Numbered from the stretch's first letter, positions 31,394 through 41,304 are shown. The stretch is DNA of 64,000 bases from Streptomyces sp. NBC_00670 (GCF_036226765.1 NZ_CP109017.1:4217001-4281000), one strand, 5' to 3'. Numbers and translations: made by a program. The notes: a model not told the origin generated them from the letters alone.

Positions 31394-31753
31394 GTGAACG
31401 CGTATGCGCCCATCCTCGTACTGGGAGCCCTCGGGGCAGGCTTTGCGATCTTCTCCGTGGTCATGGCCACGCTGATCGGTCCGAAGCGGTACAACCGCGC
31501 CAAGCTCGAGGCGTACGAGTGCGGAATCGAGCCGACCCCCACGCCGGCCGGCGGCGGGCGGTTCCCCATCAAGTACTACCTGACGGCGATGCTCTTCATC
31601 GTCTTCGACATCGAGATCGTCTTCCTCTATCCCTGGGCCGTCACCTTCGACTCCCTGGGGATTTTCGGGCTCGTGGAGATGCTGCTCTTCGTGCTCACCG
31701 TCTTCGTCGCGTACGCGTACGTATGGCGGCGCGGCGGCCTGGAATGGGACTGA
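31394..31753 (+). CDS. nuoA: NADH-quinone oxidoreductase subunit A
   Basis: A 119-residue membrane subunit of respiratory complex I with three helices, sitting by the quinone channel. The conserved loop YECGIEPTPTPAGGGRFPIKYYL includes the family Cys, and FIVFDIEIVFLYPWA is the second-helix signature. The GTG start follows a strong GAGGAGCGAGGAG ribosome-binding site. It is the first gene of a complete nuoA-N operon; nuoB begins 13 bp downstream. Confidence 0.97.
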   Translation: MNAYAPILVLGALGAGFAIFSVVMATLIGPKRYNRAKLEAYECGIEPTPTPAGGGRFPIKYYLTAMLFIVFDIEIVFLYPWAVTFDSLGIFGLVEMLLFVLTVFVAYAYVWRRGGLEWD

Positions 31754-31766
31754 GGGGCCAAAGGAC

Positions 31767-32321
31767 ATGGGACTCGAAGAAAAGCTGCCGAGCGGCTTCC
31801 TGCTGACCACCGTCGAGCAGGCCGCGGGCTGGGTGCGCAAGTCGTCGGTCTTCCCGGCGACCTTCGGACTGGCCTGCTGCGCCATCGAGATGATGACCAC
31901 CGGGGCCGGCCGCTACGACCTGGCGCGGTTCGGCATGGAGGTCTTCCGCGGCTCGCCGCGCCAGGCCGACCTGATGATCGTCGCGGGCCGGGTCAGCCAG
32001 AAGATGGCGCCCGTGCTGCGGCAGGTCTACGACCAGATGCCCAACCCGAAGTGGGTGATCTCCATGGGCGTCTGCGCCTCCTCGGGCGGCATGTTCAACA
32101 ACTACGCGATCGTCCAGGGCGTCGACCACGTCGTCCCCGTCGACATCTATCTGCCCGGCTGCCCGCCGCGCCCGGAGATGCTGATGGACGCGATCCTCAA
32201 GCTCCACCAGAAGATCCAGCACTCCAAGCTCGGCGTGAACGCCGAGGAGGCGGCCCGCGAGGCGGAGGAGGCGGCGCTCAAGGCCCTGCCCACGATCGAG
32301 ATGAAGGGGCTGCTGCGATGA
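31767..32321 (+). CDS. nuoB: NADH-quinone oxidoreductase subunit B
   Basis: A 184-residue peripheral subunit holding cluster N2, the last iron-sulfur centre before quinone. Ligands are the tandem Cys37-Cys38 in GLACCAIEMM, the Cys in GVCASSGGMF and the Cys in LPGCPPRPE. The C-terminal 25 residues are an Ala/Glu-rich helix. The stop overlaps the nuoC start (ATGA). Confidence 0.97.
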   Translation: MGLEEKLPSGFLLTTVEQAAGWVRKSSVFPATFGLACCAIEMMTTGAGRYDLARFGMEVFRGSPRQADLMIVAGRVSQKMAPVLRQVYDQMPNPKWVISMGVCASSGGMFNNYAIVQGVDHVVPVDIYLPGCPPRPEMLMDAILKLHQKIQHSKLGVNAEEAAREAEEAALKALPTIEMKGLLR

Positions 32322-33130
32322 GCGACGCGAAGGGCACACCGGGTGACGGGAAGAACGCGCCCGGCGATGCGAAGGCCGCCGGTGCCGCGAAGGCCGCCGG
32401 CGCCGCGGACGCGCCCAACCCCGAGAAGGAGCTGTCCGCCGAGAACCTCCCGGGCCGGCGCGGCCAGGGCGGCGAGGAGATCCGCGTCCAGCGCGGCATG
32501 TTCGGCGCCAACAACGGCGGCGACACCTCCGGTTACGGCGGCCTGGTCCGCTCCGTCCGGCTCCCGGGCGCGGCCGGCCGGCCCTACGGCGGGTGGTTCG
32601 ACGAGGTCGCCGACGAGCTGGAGGGCGCCCTGGAGGAACAGGGCCTCGTCCCCGGCAACGTCATCGACCGCACGGTCGTCGACCGGGGCGAGCTGACCTT
32701 CCACATCGAGCGCGAGTTCCTGCCCGCCGTCGCGAAGACCCTGCGCGACGACCCGGCGCTCCGCTTCGAGCTGTGCACCGGCGTGAGCGCCGTGCACTAC
32801 CCCGGCGACAAGGGCCGCGAGCTGCACGCCGTCTACCACCTGCGCTCGCTCACCCACAACCGGCTGATCCGGCTCGAGGTCAGCGCCCCCGACGCCGACC
32901 CGCACATCCCCTCGCTGGTCCCCGTCTACCCGACCAACGACTGGCACGAGCGCGAGGCGTACGACTTCTTCGGCATCGTCTTCGACGGCCACCCCGCGCT
33001 GACGCGGATCATGATGCCGGACGACTGGCAGGGCCATCCGCAGCGCAAGGACTATCCCCTCGGCGGCATCCCCGTCGAGTACAAGGGCGCCCAGATCCCG
33101 GCTCCGGACCAGCGGAGGTCGTACTCGTGA
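32318..33130 (+). CDS. nuoC: NADH-quinone oxidoreductase subunit C
   Basis: A 270-residue 30-kDa-type subunit that packs against NuoD and NuoB. The family signature HEREAYDFFGIVFDGHP is present near residue 210, followed by RKDYPLGG. The N-terminal 75 residues are an Ala/Gly/Lys-rich disordered extension (repeated DAKAAGAAKAAG-like units) absent from E. coli. It overlaps nuoB and nuoD by 4 bp each. Confidence 0.95.
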   Translation: MSDAKGTPGDGKNAPGDAKAAGAAKAAGAADAPNPEKELSAENLPGRRGQGGEEIRVQRGMFGANNGGDTSGYGGLVRSVRLPGAAGRPYGGWFDEVADELEGALEEQGLVPGNVIDRTVVDRGELTFHIEREFLPAVAKTLRDDPALRFELCTGVSAVHYPGDKGRELHAVYHLRSLTHNRLIRLEVSAPDADPHIPSLVPVYPTNDWHEREAYDFFGIVFDGHPALTRIMMPDDWQGHPQRKDYPLGGIPVEYKGAQIPAPDQRRSYS

Positions 33131-34503
33131 GCACTCCCAACCCGTCACCCGGCCACCACCCCTCATCGAGTCCCTCCGGGACCGCCTCCTCGATGGCATC
33201 AGCACGTGAGACCACCGAAGGCACCGTCTACACGGTGACCGGCGGCGACTGGGACGAGATCGCCCAGAGCGCCGCGAAGTCCGACGACGAGCGCATCATC
33301 GTCAACATGGGCCCGCAGCACCCGTCCACCCACGGCGTGCTCCGGCTCATCCTGGAGATCGACGGCGAGACCGTCACCGAGGCCCGCTGCGGCATCGGCT
33401 ACCTCCACACCGGCATCGAGAAGAACCTCGAGTACCGGACGTGGACCCAGGGCACCACGTTCGTGACGCGCATGGACTACCTGACGCCCTTCTTCAACGA
33501 GGCCGCCTACTGCCTCGCCGTGGAGAAGCTGCTCGGCATCGAGGACCAGATCCCCGACCGCGCCACGATCATCCGCGTGCTCCTGATGGAGCTCAACCGG
33601 CTCTCCTCGCACCTGGTGTGCATCGCCACCGGCGGCATGGAACTGGGCGCGACCACGATCATGATCTACGGCTTCCGTGATCGTGAACTCATTCTCGACA
33701 TCTACGAGCTCATCACGGGCCTGCGCATGAACCACGCGTTCATCCGCCCCGGCGGACTCGCCCAGGACCTGCCGCCCGGCGCGGTGGACCAGATCCGCGA
33801 GTTCGTGAAGAAGATGGACAAGAACCTCCCGGAGTACGACAAGCTCGCCACCGGTAACCCCATCTTCAAGGCCCGTATGCAGGACGTCGGCTACCTCGAC
33901 CTGACCGGCTGCATGGCGCTGGGCGCCACCGGGCCGATCCTGCGCTCCACCGGCCTGCCGCACGACCTGCGCAAGTCGCAGCCCTACTGCGGCTACGAGA
34001 CGTACGACTTCGACGTGCCGACCGCCGACACCTGCGACTCCTACGGCCGGTTCCTGATCCGCCTGGAGGAGATGCGCCAGTCGCTCAGGATCGTCGAGCA
34101 GTGCCTGGACCGGCTGGAACCCGGCCCGGTCATGGTCGCCGACAAGAAGATCGCCTGGCCCGCCCAGCTCGCCCTGGGACCGGACGGCATGGGCAACTCC
34201 CTGGACCACATCAAGAACATCATGGGCACCTCCATGGAGGCCCTGATCCACCACTTCAAGCTGGTGACCGAGGGCTTCCGCGTCCCGCCGGGACAGGCGT
34301 ACGCGGCCGTCGAGTCGCCCAAGGGCGAACTCGGGGTGCACGTCGTCTCCGACGGCGGCACCCGGCCCTACCGGGTCCACTTCCGCGACCCGTCCTTCAC
34401 CAACCTGCAGGCCATGGCGGCGATGTGCGAGGGCGGCCAGGTCGCCGACGTCATCGTCGCCGTCGCGTCCATCGACCCCGTGATGGGAGGCGTCGACCGG
34501 TGA
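33127..34503 (+). CDS. nuoD: NADH-quinone oxidoreductase subunit D
   Basis: A 458-residue 49-kDa-type subunit that forms the quinone site with NuoB. Family segments include NMGPQHPSTHGVLRLILE (with the quinone-site His), GYLHTGIEKNLEYRTW, NRLSSHLVCIATGGMELGA and the C-terminal VVSDGGTRPYRVHFRDPSF. The GTG start overlaps nuoC by 4 bp and gives a Ser/Pro-rich tail; an internal ATG at 33193 would remove 22 residues and also fits the family. Confidence 0.96.
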   Translation: MSTPNPSPGHHPSSSPSGTASSMASARETTEGTVYTVTGGDWDEIAQSAAKSDDERIIVNMGPQHPSTHGVLRLILEIDGETVTEARCGIGYLHTGIEKNLEYRTWTQGTTFVTRMDYLTPFFNEAAYCLAVEKLLGIEDQIPDRATIIRVLLMELNRLSSHLVCIATGGMELGATTIMIYGFRDRELILDIYELITGLRMNHAFIRPGGLAQDLPPGAVDQIREFVKKMDKNLPEYDKLATGNPIFKARMQDVGYLDLTGCMALGATGPILRSTGLPHDLRKSQPYCGYETYDFDVPTADTCDSYGRFLIRLEEMRQSLRIVEQCLDRLEPGPVMVADKKIAWPAQLALGPDGMGNSLDHIKNIMGTSMEALIHHFKLVTEGFRVPPGQAYAAVESPKGELGVHVVSDGGTRPYRVHFRDPSFTNLQAMAAMCEGGQVADVIVAVASIDPVMGGVDR

Positions 34504-35396
34504 CCACCACCCCCTCGAAGGGCGTTGGCCTGGGCATGCCCGAGCTGCCCGCGCCCCCCTACCCGGACGACGTCCGCGCCCGGCTGGAACGGGACGCGCG
34601 CGAGATCGTCGCCCGCTACCCGGACTCCCGTTCCGCCCTCCTGCCGATGCTGCACCTGGTGCAGTCGGAGGAGGGGTACGTCACGCGCACCGGCATGCGG
34701 TTCTGCGCCGACATGCTGGACCTCACCACCGCCGAGGTCACCGCCGTCGCCACCTTCTACACGATGTACCGGCGCCGGCCGAGCGGCGACTACCAGGTCG
34801 GCGTCTGCACCAACACCCTGTGCGCGGTCATGGGCGGTGACGCGATCTACTCCGCGCTCCAGGAGCACCTCGGCGTCGGCAACGGCGAGACCACCGACGA
34901 CGGCAAGGTCACCCTGGAGCACATCGAGTGCAACGCGGCCTGCGACTTCGCCCCGGTCGTGATGGTCAACTGGGAGTTCTTCGACAACCAGACCGTGCAG
35001 AGCGCCAAGCGCCTCGTCGACGAGCTGCGCGAGGGGGCCGAGGTCTCCCCGACCCGCGGCGCCCCCCTGTGCACCTTCAAGGAGACCGCCCGGATCCTGG
35101 CGGGCTTCCCCGACGAGCGGGAGGGGGCCGTCGCGGCCTCCGGCGGCGCCGGACACGCCTCGCTGACCGGGCTGCGCCTGGCCAAGGGGGAGACGGCCCC
35201 CGCGCGCGTGGTGCACCCGCGCGACGGCGGACCGCACGAGACACCGGGGGACCAGCCCTCGGACGGGGCGCCCGGCGACGCGGCACCGCACGACCCGTCG
35301 CCGAGCGAGCACCTCAGTTCGCACGACGCGCCCGAGGCCACATCGGCATCCGACCCGGCCCACCCGGCGGGCCCCGTCGCCGAGGAGGGGGAGTGA
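34500..35396 (+). CDS. nuoE: NADH-quinone oxidoreductase subunit E, with long acidic tail
   Basis: A 298-residue 24-kDa-type subunit of the NADH-oxidising module holding 2Fe-2S cluster N1a. The four ligands lie in VCTNTLCAV and ECNAACDFAP. The conserved domain ends near residue 190; the remaining 100 or so residues (from about DEREGAVAASG) are a Gly/Pro/Asp/His-rich low-complexity tail not found in E. coli or Thermus. The GTG start overlaps nuoD by 4 bp and the stop overlaps nuoF. Confidence 0.95.
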   Translation: MTTTPSKGVGLGMPELPAPPYPDDVRARLERDAREIVARYPDSRSALLPMLHLVQSEEGYVTRTGMRFCADMLDLTTAEVTAVATFYTMYRRRPSGDYQVGVCTNTLCAVMGGDAIYSALQEHLGVGNGETTDDGKVTLEHIECNAACDFAPVVMVNWEFFDNQTVQSAKRLVDELREGAEVSPTRGAPLCTFKETARILAGFPDEREGAVAASGGAGHASLTGLRLAKGETAPARVVHPRDGGPHETPGDQPSDGAPGDAAPHDPSPSEHLSSHDAPEATSASDPAHPAGPVAEEGE

Positions 35397-36781
35397 TGAC
35401 CTTGGCAGCCGAGGACGGCGGCACCACCCGCCCGCACACGTTCGAGGACGGCGAGGGGACGAGCCCCGAGAAGCTGCTCGCACCCGTACTGTCGGCCTTC
35501 TGGGACGAGGACGAGTCCTGGACGCTGGACACGTACCGCAGGCACGAGGGATACGAGGGACTCCGCAAGGCGCTCGCCATGTCGCCGGACGACCTCATCG
35601 CGTACGTCAAGGAATCCGGACTGCGCGGCCGCGGCGGCGCGGGGTTCCCCACTGGCATGAAGTGGCAGTTCATTCCGCAGGGAGACGGCAAGCCTCACTA
35701 TCTGGTTGTCAACGCCGACGAATCGGAGCCCGGGACCTGCAAGGACATCCCGCTCCTGTTCGCCAACCCGCACAGCCTCATCGAGGGCATCGTCATCGCG
35801 TGCTACGCCATCAGGTCGTCGCACGCCTTCATCTATCTGCGGGGCGAAGTCGTCCCCGTACTGCGGCGGTTGCACGAGGCCGTCCGTGAGGCCTACGCCG
35901 CCGGCTACCTCGGCAAGGACATCCTGGGCAGCGGACTCGACCTCGAACTCACCGTGCACGCGGGCGCGGGCGCGTACATCTGCGGTGAGGAGACCGCGCT
36001 GCTCGACTCGCTCGAAGGCCGCCGCGGCCAACCGCGGCTGCGTCCCCCCTTCCCTGCCGTCGCGGGCCTCTACGCGTGCCCGACTGTGGTGAACAACGTC
36101 GAATCCATCGCGTCGGTTCCCGCCATCCTGAAAAACGGCAAGGACTGGTTCAGGTCGATGGGCAGCGAGAAGTCCCCCGGCTTCACGCTCTACTCGCTCA
36201 GCGGCCATGTCGCGAGCCCCGGCCAGTACGAGGCCCCGCTCGGCATCACCCTGCGCCAGCTCCTCGACATGAGCGGCGGGATCCGCCCCGGCCACCGGCT
36301 GAAGTTCTGGACGCCGGGCGGCTCCTCGACGCCGATGTTCACCGAGGAACACCTCGACGTGCCCCTCGACTACGAGGGCGTGGGCGCCGCCGGCTCCATG
36401 CTCGGCACCAAAGCCCTGCAGTGCTTCGACGAGACGACCTGCGTCGTGCGCGCCGTCACCCGCTGGACCGAGTTCTACGCCCACGAGTCCTGCGGCAAGT
36501 GCACGCCCTGCCGCGAGGGGACGTACTGGCTCGTGCAGCTGCTGCGCGACATCGAGGCCGGCAAGGGCGCCCTGTCCGACCTCGACAAGCTGAACGACAT
36601 CGCCGACAACATCAACGGCAAGGCCTTCTGCGCCCTCGGCGACGGCGCCGCCTCCCCGATCTTCTCCTCCCTGAAGTACTTCCGCGCGGAGTACGAGGAG
36701 CACATCACGGGCCGCGGCTGCCCCTTCGACCCCGCCAGGTCGACGGCCTGGGCGGACCAGCACACGGAGGTGCACGCATGA
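35396..36781 (+). CDS. nuoF: NADH-quinone oxidoreductase subunit F
   Basis: A 461-residue 51-kDa-type subunit that binds NADH, FMN and 4Fe-4S cluster N3. The nucleotide-binding Gly-rich loop is GRGGAGFPTGMKW, the FMN region includes NADESEPGTCKD and CGEETALLDSLEG, and the cluster ligands lie in ESCGKCTPCREGTYW plus a later Cys in GKAFCALGDGA. The ATG at 35396 (TGATG overlap with nuoE) is preferred to the GTG one codon earlier. The stop overlaps nuoG. Confidence 0.97.
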   Translation: MTLAAEDGGTTRPHTFEDGEGTSPEKLLAPVLSAFWDEDESWTLDTYRRHEGYEGLRKALAMSPDDLIAYVKESGLRGRGGAGFPTGMKWQFIPQGDGKPHYLVVNADESEPGTCKDIPLLFANPHSLIEGIVIACYAIRSSHAFIYLRGEVVPVLRRLHEAVREAYAAGYLGKDILGSGLDLELTVHAGAGAYICGEETALLDSLEGRRGQPRLRPPFPAVAGLYACPTVVNNVESIASVPAILKNGKDWFRSMGSEKSPGFTLYSLSGHVASPGQYEAPLGITLRQLLDMSGGIRPGHRLKFWTPGGSSTPMFTEEHLDVPLDYEGVGAAGSMLGTKALQCFDETTCVVRAVTRWTEFYAHESCGKCTPCREGTYWLVQLLRDIEAGKGALSDLDKLNDIADNINGKAFCALGDGAASPIFSSLKYFRAEYEEHITGRGCPFDPARSTAWADQHTEVHA

Positions 36782-39294
36782 CCGTGACCACTGGCACCCC
36801 CTCGGGCGGGGGAGAGGCCGCGGTGCCCCCGGAGGACCTCGTCACGCTCACGATCGACGGCGCCGAGCTCAGCGTGCCCAAGGGCACCCTGGTCATCCGC
36901 GCCGCCGAACAGCTCGGCATCGAGATCCCCCGCTTCTGCGACCACCCCCTGCTCGACCCGGCCGGCGCCTGCCGCCAGTGCATCGTCGAGGTCGAGGGCC
37001 AGCGCAAGCCGATGGCCTCCTGCACCATCACCTGCACCGACGGCATGGTCGTCAAAACCCAGCTCACCTCCCCGGTCGCCGAGAAGGCCCAGAAGGGGGT
37101 GATGGAGCTCCTGCTCATCAACCACCCGCTGGACTGCCCGGTCTGCGACAAGGGCGGCGAGTGCCCGCTGCAGAACCAGGCCATGTCGCACGGCCAGGCC
37201 GACTCCCGCTTCGACGGCAAGAAGCGCACCTACGAGAAGCCGGTACCGATCTCCACCCAGGTGCTGCTCGACCGCGAGCGGTGCGTGCTGTGCGCGCGCT
37301 GCACCCGCTTCTCGAACCAGATCGCCGGCGACCCGATGATCGAACTGATCGAACGGGGCGCGCTCCAGCAGGTCGGCACCGGCGAGGACGACCCGTTCGA
37401 GTCGTACTTCTCCGGCAACACCATCCAGATCTGCCCGGTCGGCGCGCTGACCTCGGCGGCGTACCGGTTCCGCTCCCGCCCCTTCGACCTGGTGTCGTCG
37501 CCCTCGGTGTGCGAGCACTGCTCCGGCGGCTGCGCCACCCGCACCGACCACCGGCGCGGCAAGGTCATGCGGCGCCTGGCCGCCAACGACCCCGAGGTCA
37601 ACGAGGAGTGGATGTGCGACAAGGGACGCTTCGCGTTCCGCTACGCACAGCAGCCCGACCGGCTGACCACGCCCCTGGTGCGAGGCGCCGACGGCGTCCT
37701 GGAACCCGCCTCCTGGCCCGAGGCGCTCGACGTCGCCGCGCGGGGACTGCGCTCCGCCCGGGGCAGCGCCGGTGTGCTGACCGGCGGCCGGCTCACGGTG
37801 GAGGACGCCTACGCGTACAGCAAGTTCGCGCGCGTGGCCCTGGACACCAACGACATCGACTTCCGCGCGCGCGTGCACAGCGCCGAGGAGGCCGACTTCC
37901 TGGCCGCCCGCATCGCCGGACACGGCCACAGCCTCGACGGCGACGGCGTCACGTACACCGCCCTGGAGAAGGCGCCCGCCGTCCTCCTGGTCGGGTTCGA
38001 GGCCGAGGAGGAGGCGCCCGGCGTCTTCCTGCGACTGCGCAAGGCATGGCGGGGGCACGGACAGCGGGTCTTCGCGCTCGCCACGCACGCCACCCGGGGC
38101 CTTGAGAAGGCCGGCGGCACGCTCCTGCCGGCCGCGCCGGGCACCGAGACCGAGTGGCTGGACGCGCTGGCCGGCGGCGTCGGCCTGGAGGACGACGGCG
38201 TCACGGCCGCCGAGGCGCTGCGCGGCGAGGGCGCCGTCATCGTCGTCGGCGAGCGGCTGGCCGCCGTGTCCGGCGGGCTCACCGCCGCCGTACGGGCCGC
38301 CTCCGCGACCGGCGCCCGGCTGGTGTGGATCCCGCGCCGGGCCGGGGAGCGCGGTGCCGTCGAGGCGGGCGCGCTGCCCACCCTGCTGCCCGGCGGCCGC
38401 CCGGCCACCGACCCCCGCGCGCGCGAGGAGGTCGCCGCCGCCTGGGGCGTCGCCGCCCTCCCGCACCGCTACGGCCGGGACACCGGACAGATCGTCGAGG
38501 CCGCCGCCGCGGGCGAACTGCGGGCCCTGGTGGTGGCGGGCGTCGAGATCGCCGACCTGCCCGATCCGGCACGCGCGCGTGCCGCGCTCGACGAGGTCGG
38601 CTTCCTGGTCTCCCTGGAGCTGCGGCCCAGCGAGGTCACCGCGCGCGCGGACGTCGTCCTGCCGGTCGCCGCGGTCGTCGAGAAGGCGGGCACCTTCCTC
38701 AACTGGGAGGGCAGGGCACGCTCCTTCGAGGCCGCGCTCAAGCCCGACCAGATGACCCGCCGCCTGGCCCCCGCCGACGCGCGGGTGCTGCAGATGCTCG
38801 CCGACGCCATGGACGTCCACCTGGGGCTGCCCGACCTGCGCACCACCCGCGCCGAACTGGACCGGCTCGGCGCCTGGGACGGCGCCCGCGCCACCGACCC
38901 GGTCGAGGTGGCGGTCCCGCTGCCGCGACCGGCCGCCGGGGAGGCCGTCCTCGCCGGGCACCGGCTGCTGCTCGACCGGGGCCGGCTCCAGGACGGCGAC
39001 GAGGCCCTGGCCGGCACCCGGCACGCCGCCCACGCGCGCGTGTCGGCCGCCACGGCCGCCGAGGCGGGCGTCAAGGAGTGCGACCTGCTCGCCGTCACCG
39101 GCCCGTCCGGGACCACCGAACTGCCGTTGGAGGTCACCGAGATGCCCGACCGGGTGGTCTGGCTCCCGCTGAACTCCGCCGGCGGGGGCGTCGCCTCCGA
39201 CACCGGGGTGCTGCCCGGCGCTCTCGTCCGCATCGGCCCGGCCACCCCCGCAGCCGACGCCCCGAAGGAAGCCCCGAAGGAGGTGGAGGCGTGA
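36778..39294 (+). CDS. nuoG: NADH-quinone oxidoreductase subunit G
   Basis: An 838-residue subunit carrying most iron-sulfur clusters of the peripheral arm. The 2Fe-2S ligands are in RFCDHPLLDPAGACRQC, N4/N5 ligands in HPLDCPVCDKGGECPLQ and RCVLCARCTRFS with ICPVGAL, and an extra CEHCSGGCATRTDHRRG followed by MCDKGRF matches the off-pathway N7 cluster of E. coli and Thermus. The C-terminal half is a molybdopterin-oxidoreductase-like domain without a cofactor. It overlaps nuoF and nuoH by 4 bp. Confidence 0.96.
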   Translation: MTVTTGTPSGGGEAAVPPEDLVTLTIDGAELSVPKGTLVIRAAEQLGIEIPRFCDHPLLDPAGACRQCIVEVEGQRKPMASCTITCTDGMVVKTQLTSPVAEKAQKGVMELLLINHPLDCPVCDKGGECPLQNQAMSHGQADSRFDGKKRTYEKPVPISTQVLLDRERCVLCARCTRFSNQIAGDPMIELIERGALQQVGTGEDDPFESYFSGNTIQICPVGALTSAAYRFRSRPFDLVSSPSVCEHCSGGCATRTDHRRGKVMRRLAANDPEVNEEWMCDKGRFAFRYAQQPDRLTTPLVRGADGVLEPASWPEALDVAARGLRSARGSAGVLTGGRLTVEDAYAYSKFARVALDTNDIDFRARVHSAEEADFLAARIAGHGHSLDGDGVTYTALEKAPAVLLVGFEAEEEAPGVFLRLRKAWRGHGQRVFALATHATRGLEKAGGTLLPAAPGTETEWLDALAGGVGLEDDGVTAAEALRGEGAVIVVGERLAAVSGGLTAAVRAASATGARLVWIPRRAGERGAVEAGALPTLLPGGRPATDPRAREEVAAAWGVAALPHRYGRDTGQIVEAAAAGELRALVVAGVEIADLPDPARARAALDEVGFLVSLELRPSEVTARADVVLPVAAVVEKAGTFLNWEGRARSFEAALKPDQMTRRLAPADARVLQMLADAMDVHLGLPDLRTTRAELDRLGAWDGARATDPVEVAVPLPRPAAGEAVLAGHRLLLDRGRLQDGDEALAGTRHAAHARVSAATAAEAGVKECDLLAVTGPSGTTELPLEVTEMPDRVVWLPLNSAGGGVASDTGVLPGALVRIGPATPAADAPKEAPKEVEA

Positions 39295-40670
39295 ACGGGT
39301 ACCTCGCCGCCGACGACCTGTCGATGTTCGGCACCGACCCGTGGTGGCTGGTCGTCGTCAAGGCGGTCTTCTGTTTCGCCTTCCTGATGGTGACCGTGCT
39401 GTTCTCGATCGTCTGGGAGCGCAAGGTCGTCGCCTGGATGCAGCTGCGCATCGGTCCCAACCGGCACGGCCCCTGGGGCATGCTCCAGTCGCTCGCCGAC
39501 GGCATCAAGCTGATGCTCAAGGAGGACCTCGTCGTCAAGCGCGCGGACAAGGTGGTGTACGTCCTCGCACCGATCGTGGCGGCCATCCCCGCGTTCATGG
39601 CGATCGCCGTGATCCCCTTCGGGCCGGCCGGCAACGAGATCTCGATCTTCGGCCACCGCACCGCGATGCAGCTCACCGACCTGCCGATCGCGATGCTCTA
39701 CGTCCTCGCGGTCGCCTCGGTCGGCATCTACGGCATCGTCCTGGCCGGCTGGAGCTCCGGGTCGACGTACCCGCTGCTCGGCGGTCTGCGCTCGGCCGCG
39801 CAGATGATCTCCTACGAGATCGCCATGGGCGCCGCGTTCGCCTCGGTCTTCCTGTACTCGGGTTCGATGTCGACGTCCACGATCGTCGAACAGCAGCAGG
39901 ACCGCTGGTACATCCTGCTGCTGCCGGTCTCCTTCATCCTCTACATCGTCACCATGGTGGGCGAGACCAACCGCGCCCCCTTCGACATGCCGGAGTCCGA
40001 GGGCGACCTGGTCGGCGGCTTCAACACCGAGTACTCGTCGATCAAGTTCGCGATGTTCATGCTCGCCGAGTACGTCAACATGGTGACCGTCTCGGCCGTG
40101 TCCACCACGCTCTTCCTGGGCGGCTGGCGGGCCCCCTGGCCGATCAGCACCTTCTGGGAGGGCGCGAACCACGGCTGGTGGCCGATGCTCTGGTTCGTCG
40201 TCAAGGTCCAGCTGCTGCTGTTCTTCTTCATCTGGCTGCGCGGCACGCTGCCCCGCGTCCGCTACGACCAGCTGATGAAGCTCGGCTGGAAGGTCCTCAT
40301 CCCGGTCTCCGTGGTCTGGCTGATGCTCGTCGCCACCGTGCGGGCGCTGCGGAACGAGAACTACGGCTTCACCGACATCGCCCTGTACGTCGCCGGCGGC
40401 GTCCTCGCGCTGCTGCTGCTCTCCTTCCTCTTCGACATGTTCCGCGACAAGGGCAAGGGCAAGGAGGGCCAGGAGCCCGCCGTCGAACAGACGGCGTTCG
40501 ACCCGATGGCGGGCGGATTCCCCGTGCCGCCGCTGCCCGGACAGTCGCTGCCGCCGGTGCCCAGGCGCCGCCCCAGCCGGGAGCGGGAGCTGATTGTCAG
40601 TGGCGGGTCCGATACTGCCAGTGACGAATCCCACGCGACGCGTGACGGAAAGGAGGCGTCCGATGGCTGA
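39291..40670 (+). CDS. nuoH: NADH-quinone oxidoreductase subunit H
   Basis: A 459-residue membrane subunit linking the quinone site to the proton pumps. Signatures are ERKVVAWMQLRIGPNRHGPWG, SYEIAMGAAFASV, GETNRAPFDMPESEGDLVGGF and RGTLPRVRYDQLM. After the last helix a C-terminal extension of about 70 residues, Pro/Arg/Ser-rich, reaches into the cytoplasm; this is longer than in E. coli. It overlaps nuoI by 8 bp. Confidence 0.96.
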   Translation: MNGYLAADDLSMFGTDPWWLVVVKAVFCFAFLMVTVLFSIVWERKVVAWMQLRIGPNRHGPWGMLQSLADGIKLMLKEDLVVKRADKVVYVLAPIVAAIPAFMAIAVIPFGPAGNEISIFGHRTAMQLTDLPIAMLYVLAVASVGIYGIVLAGWSSGSTYPLLGGLRSAAQMISYEIAMGAAFASVFLYSGSMSTSTIVEQQQDRWYILLLPVSFILYIVTMVGETNRAPFDMPESEGDLVGGFNTEYSSIKFAMFMLAEYVNMVTVSAVSTTLFLGGWRAPWPISTFWEGANHGWWPMLWFVVKVQLLLFFFIWLRGTLPRVRYDQLMKLGWKVLIPVSVVWLMLVATVRALRNENYGFTDIALYVAGGVLALLLLSFLFDMFRDKGKGKEGQEPAVEQTAFDPMAGGFPVPPLPGQSLPPVPRRRPSRERELIVSGGSDTASDESHATRDGKEASDG

Positions 40671-41304
40671 CGAGCGCAAGGACACCGATCCCGGTTTCCT
40701 CAACCCGGTGGCCGGCTTCGGCGTGACCTTCAAGGCCATGTTCAAGAAGCGGCTGACCGAGCAGTACCCGGAGCAGCAGAAGACCACCGCACCGCGGTTC
40801 CACGGCCGGCACCAGCTCAACCGCCATCCGGACGGGCTGGAGAAGTGCGTGGGCTGCGAACTGTGCGCCTGGGCCTGCCCCGCCGACGCCATCTACGTGG
40901 AGGGCGCCGACAACACCGACGAGGAGCGCTACTCGCCGGGCGAGCGGTACGGCCGCGTCTACCAGATCAACTACGCCCGCTGCATCCTGTGCGGCCTGTG
41001 CATCGAGGCGTGCCCCACGCGCGCGCTGACGATGACCAACGAGTTCGAGCTGGCCGACTCCAGCCGCGCCAACCTCATCTACACCAAGGAGCAGCTGCTC
41101 GCCGGTCTCGAGGAGGGCATGGTCGACACCCCGCACGCGATCTTCCCCGGCACCGACGAGCAGGACTACTACCGCGGTCTGGTGACGCGGGCGGCGCCCG
41201 GCACGGAGCGTCAGGTGGCCGTCTCCAAGGGGGAGACGCCGCAGGAGGCCGCCTCGACCTCCGGCCCGGACGAACCGGCCTCGGAGAAGGTGATCGGCCG
41301 ATGA
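40663..41304 (+). CDS. nuoI: NADH-quinone oxidoreductase subunit I
   Basis: A 213-residue ferredoxin-like subunit with 4Fe-4S clusters N6a and N6b bound by CVGCELCAWACP and CILCGLCIEACP. An N-terminal amphipathic region (FLNPVAGFGVTFKAMFKK) lies on the membrane. The C-terminal 45 residues are polar and variable. The ATG at 40663 has AAGGAGG 7 bases upstream, inside nuoH; the longer frame from 40594 is not needed. Confidence 0.96.
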   Translation: MADERKDTDPGFLNPVAGFGVTFKAMFKKRLTEQYPEQQKTTAPRFHGRHQLNRHPDGLEKCVGCELCAWACPADAIYVEGADNTDEERYSPGERYGRVYQINYARCILCGLCIEACPTRALTMTNEFELADSSRANLIYTKEQLLAGLEEGMVDTPHAIFPGTDEQDYYRGLVTRAAPGTERQVAVSKGETPQEAASTSGPDEPASEKVIGR

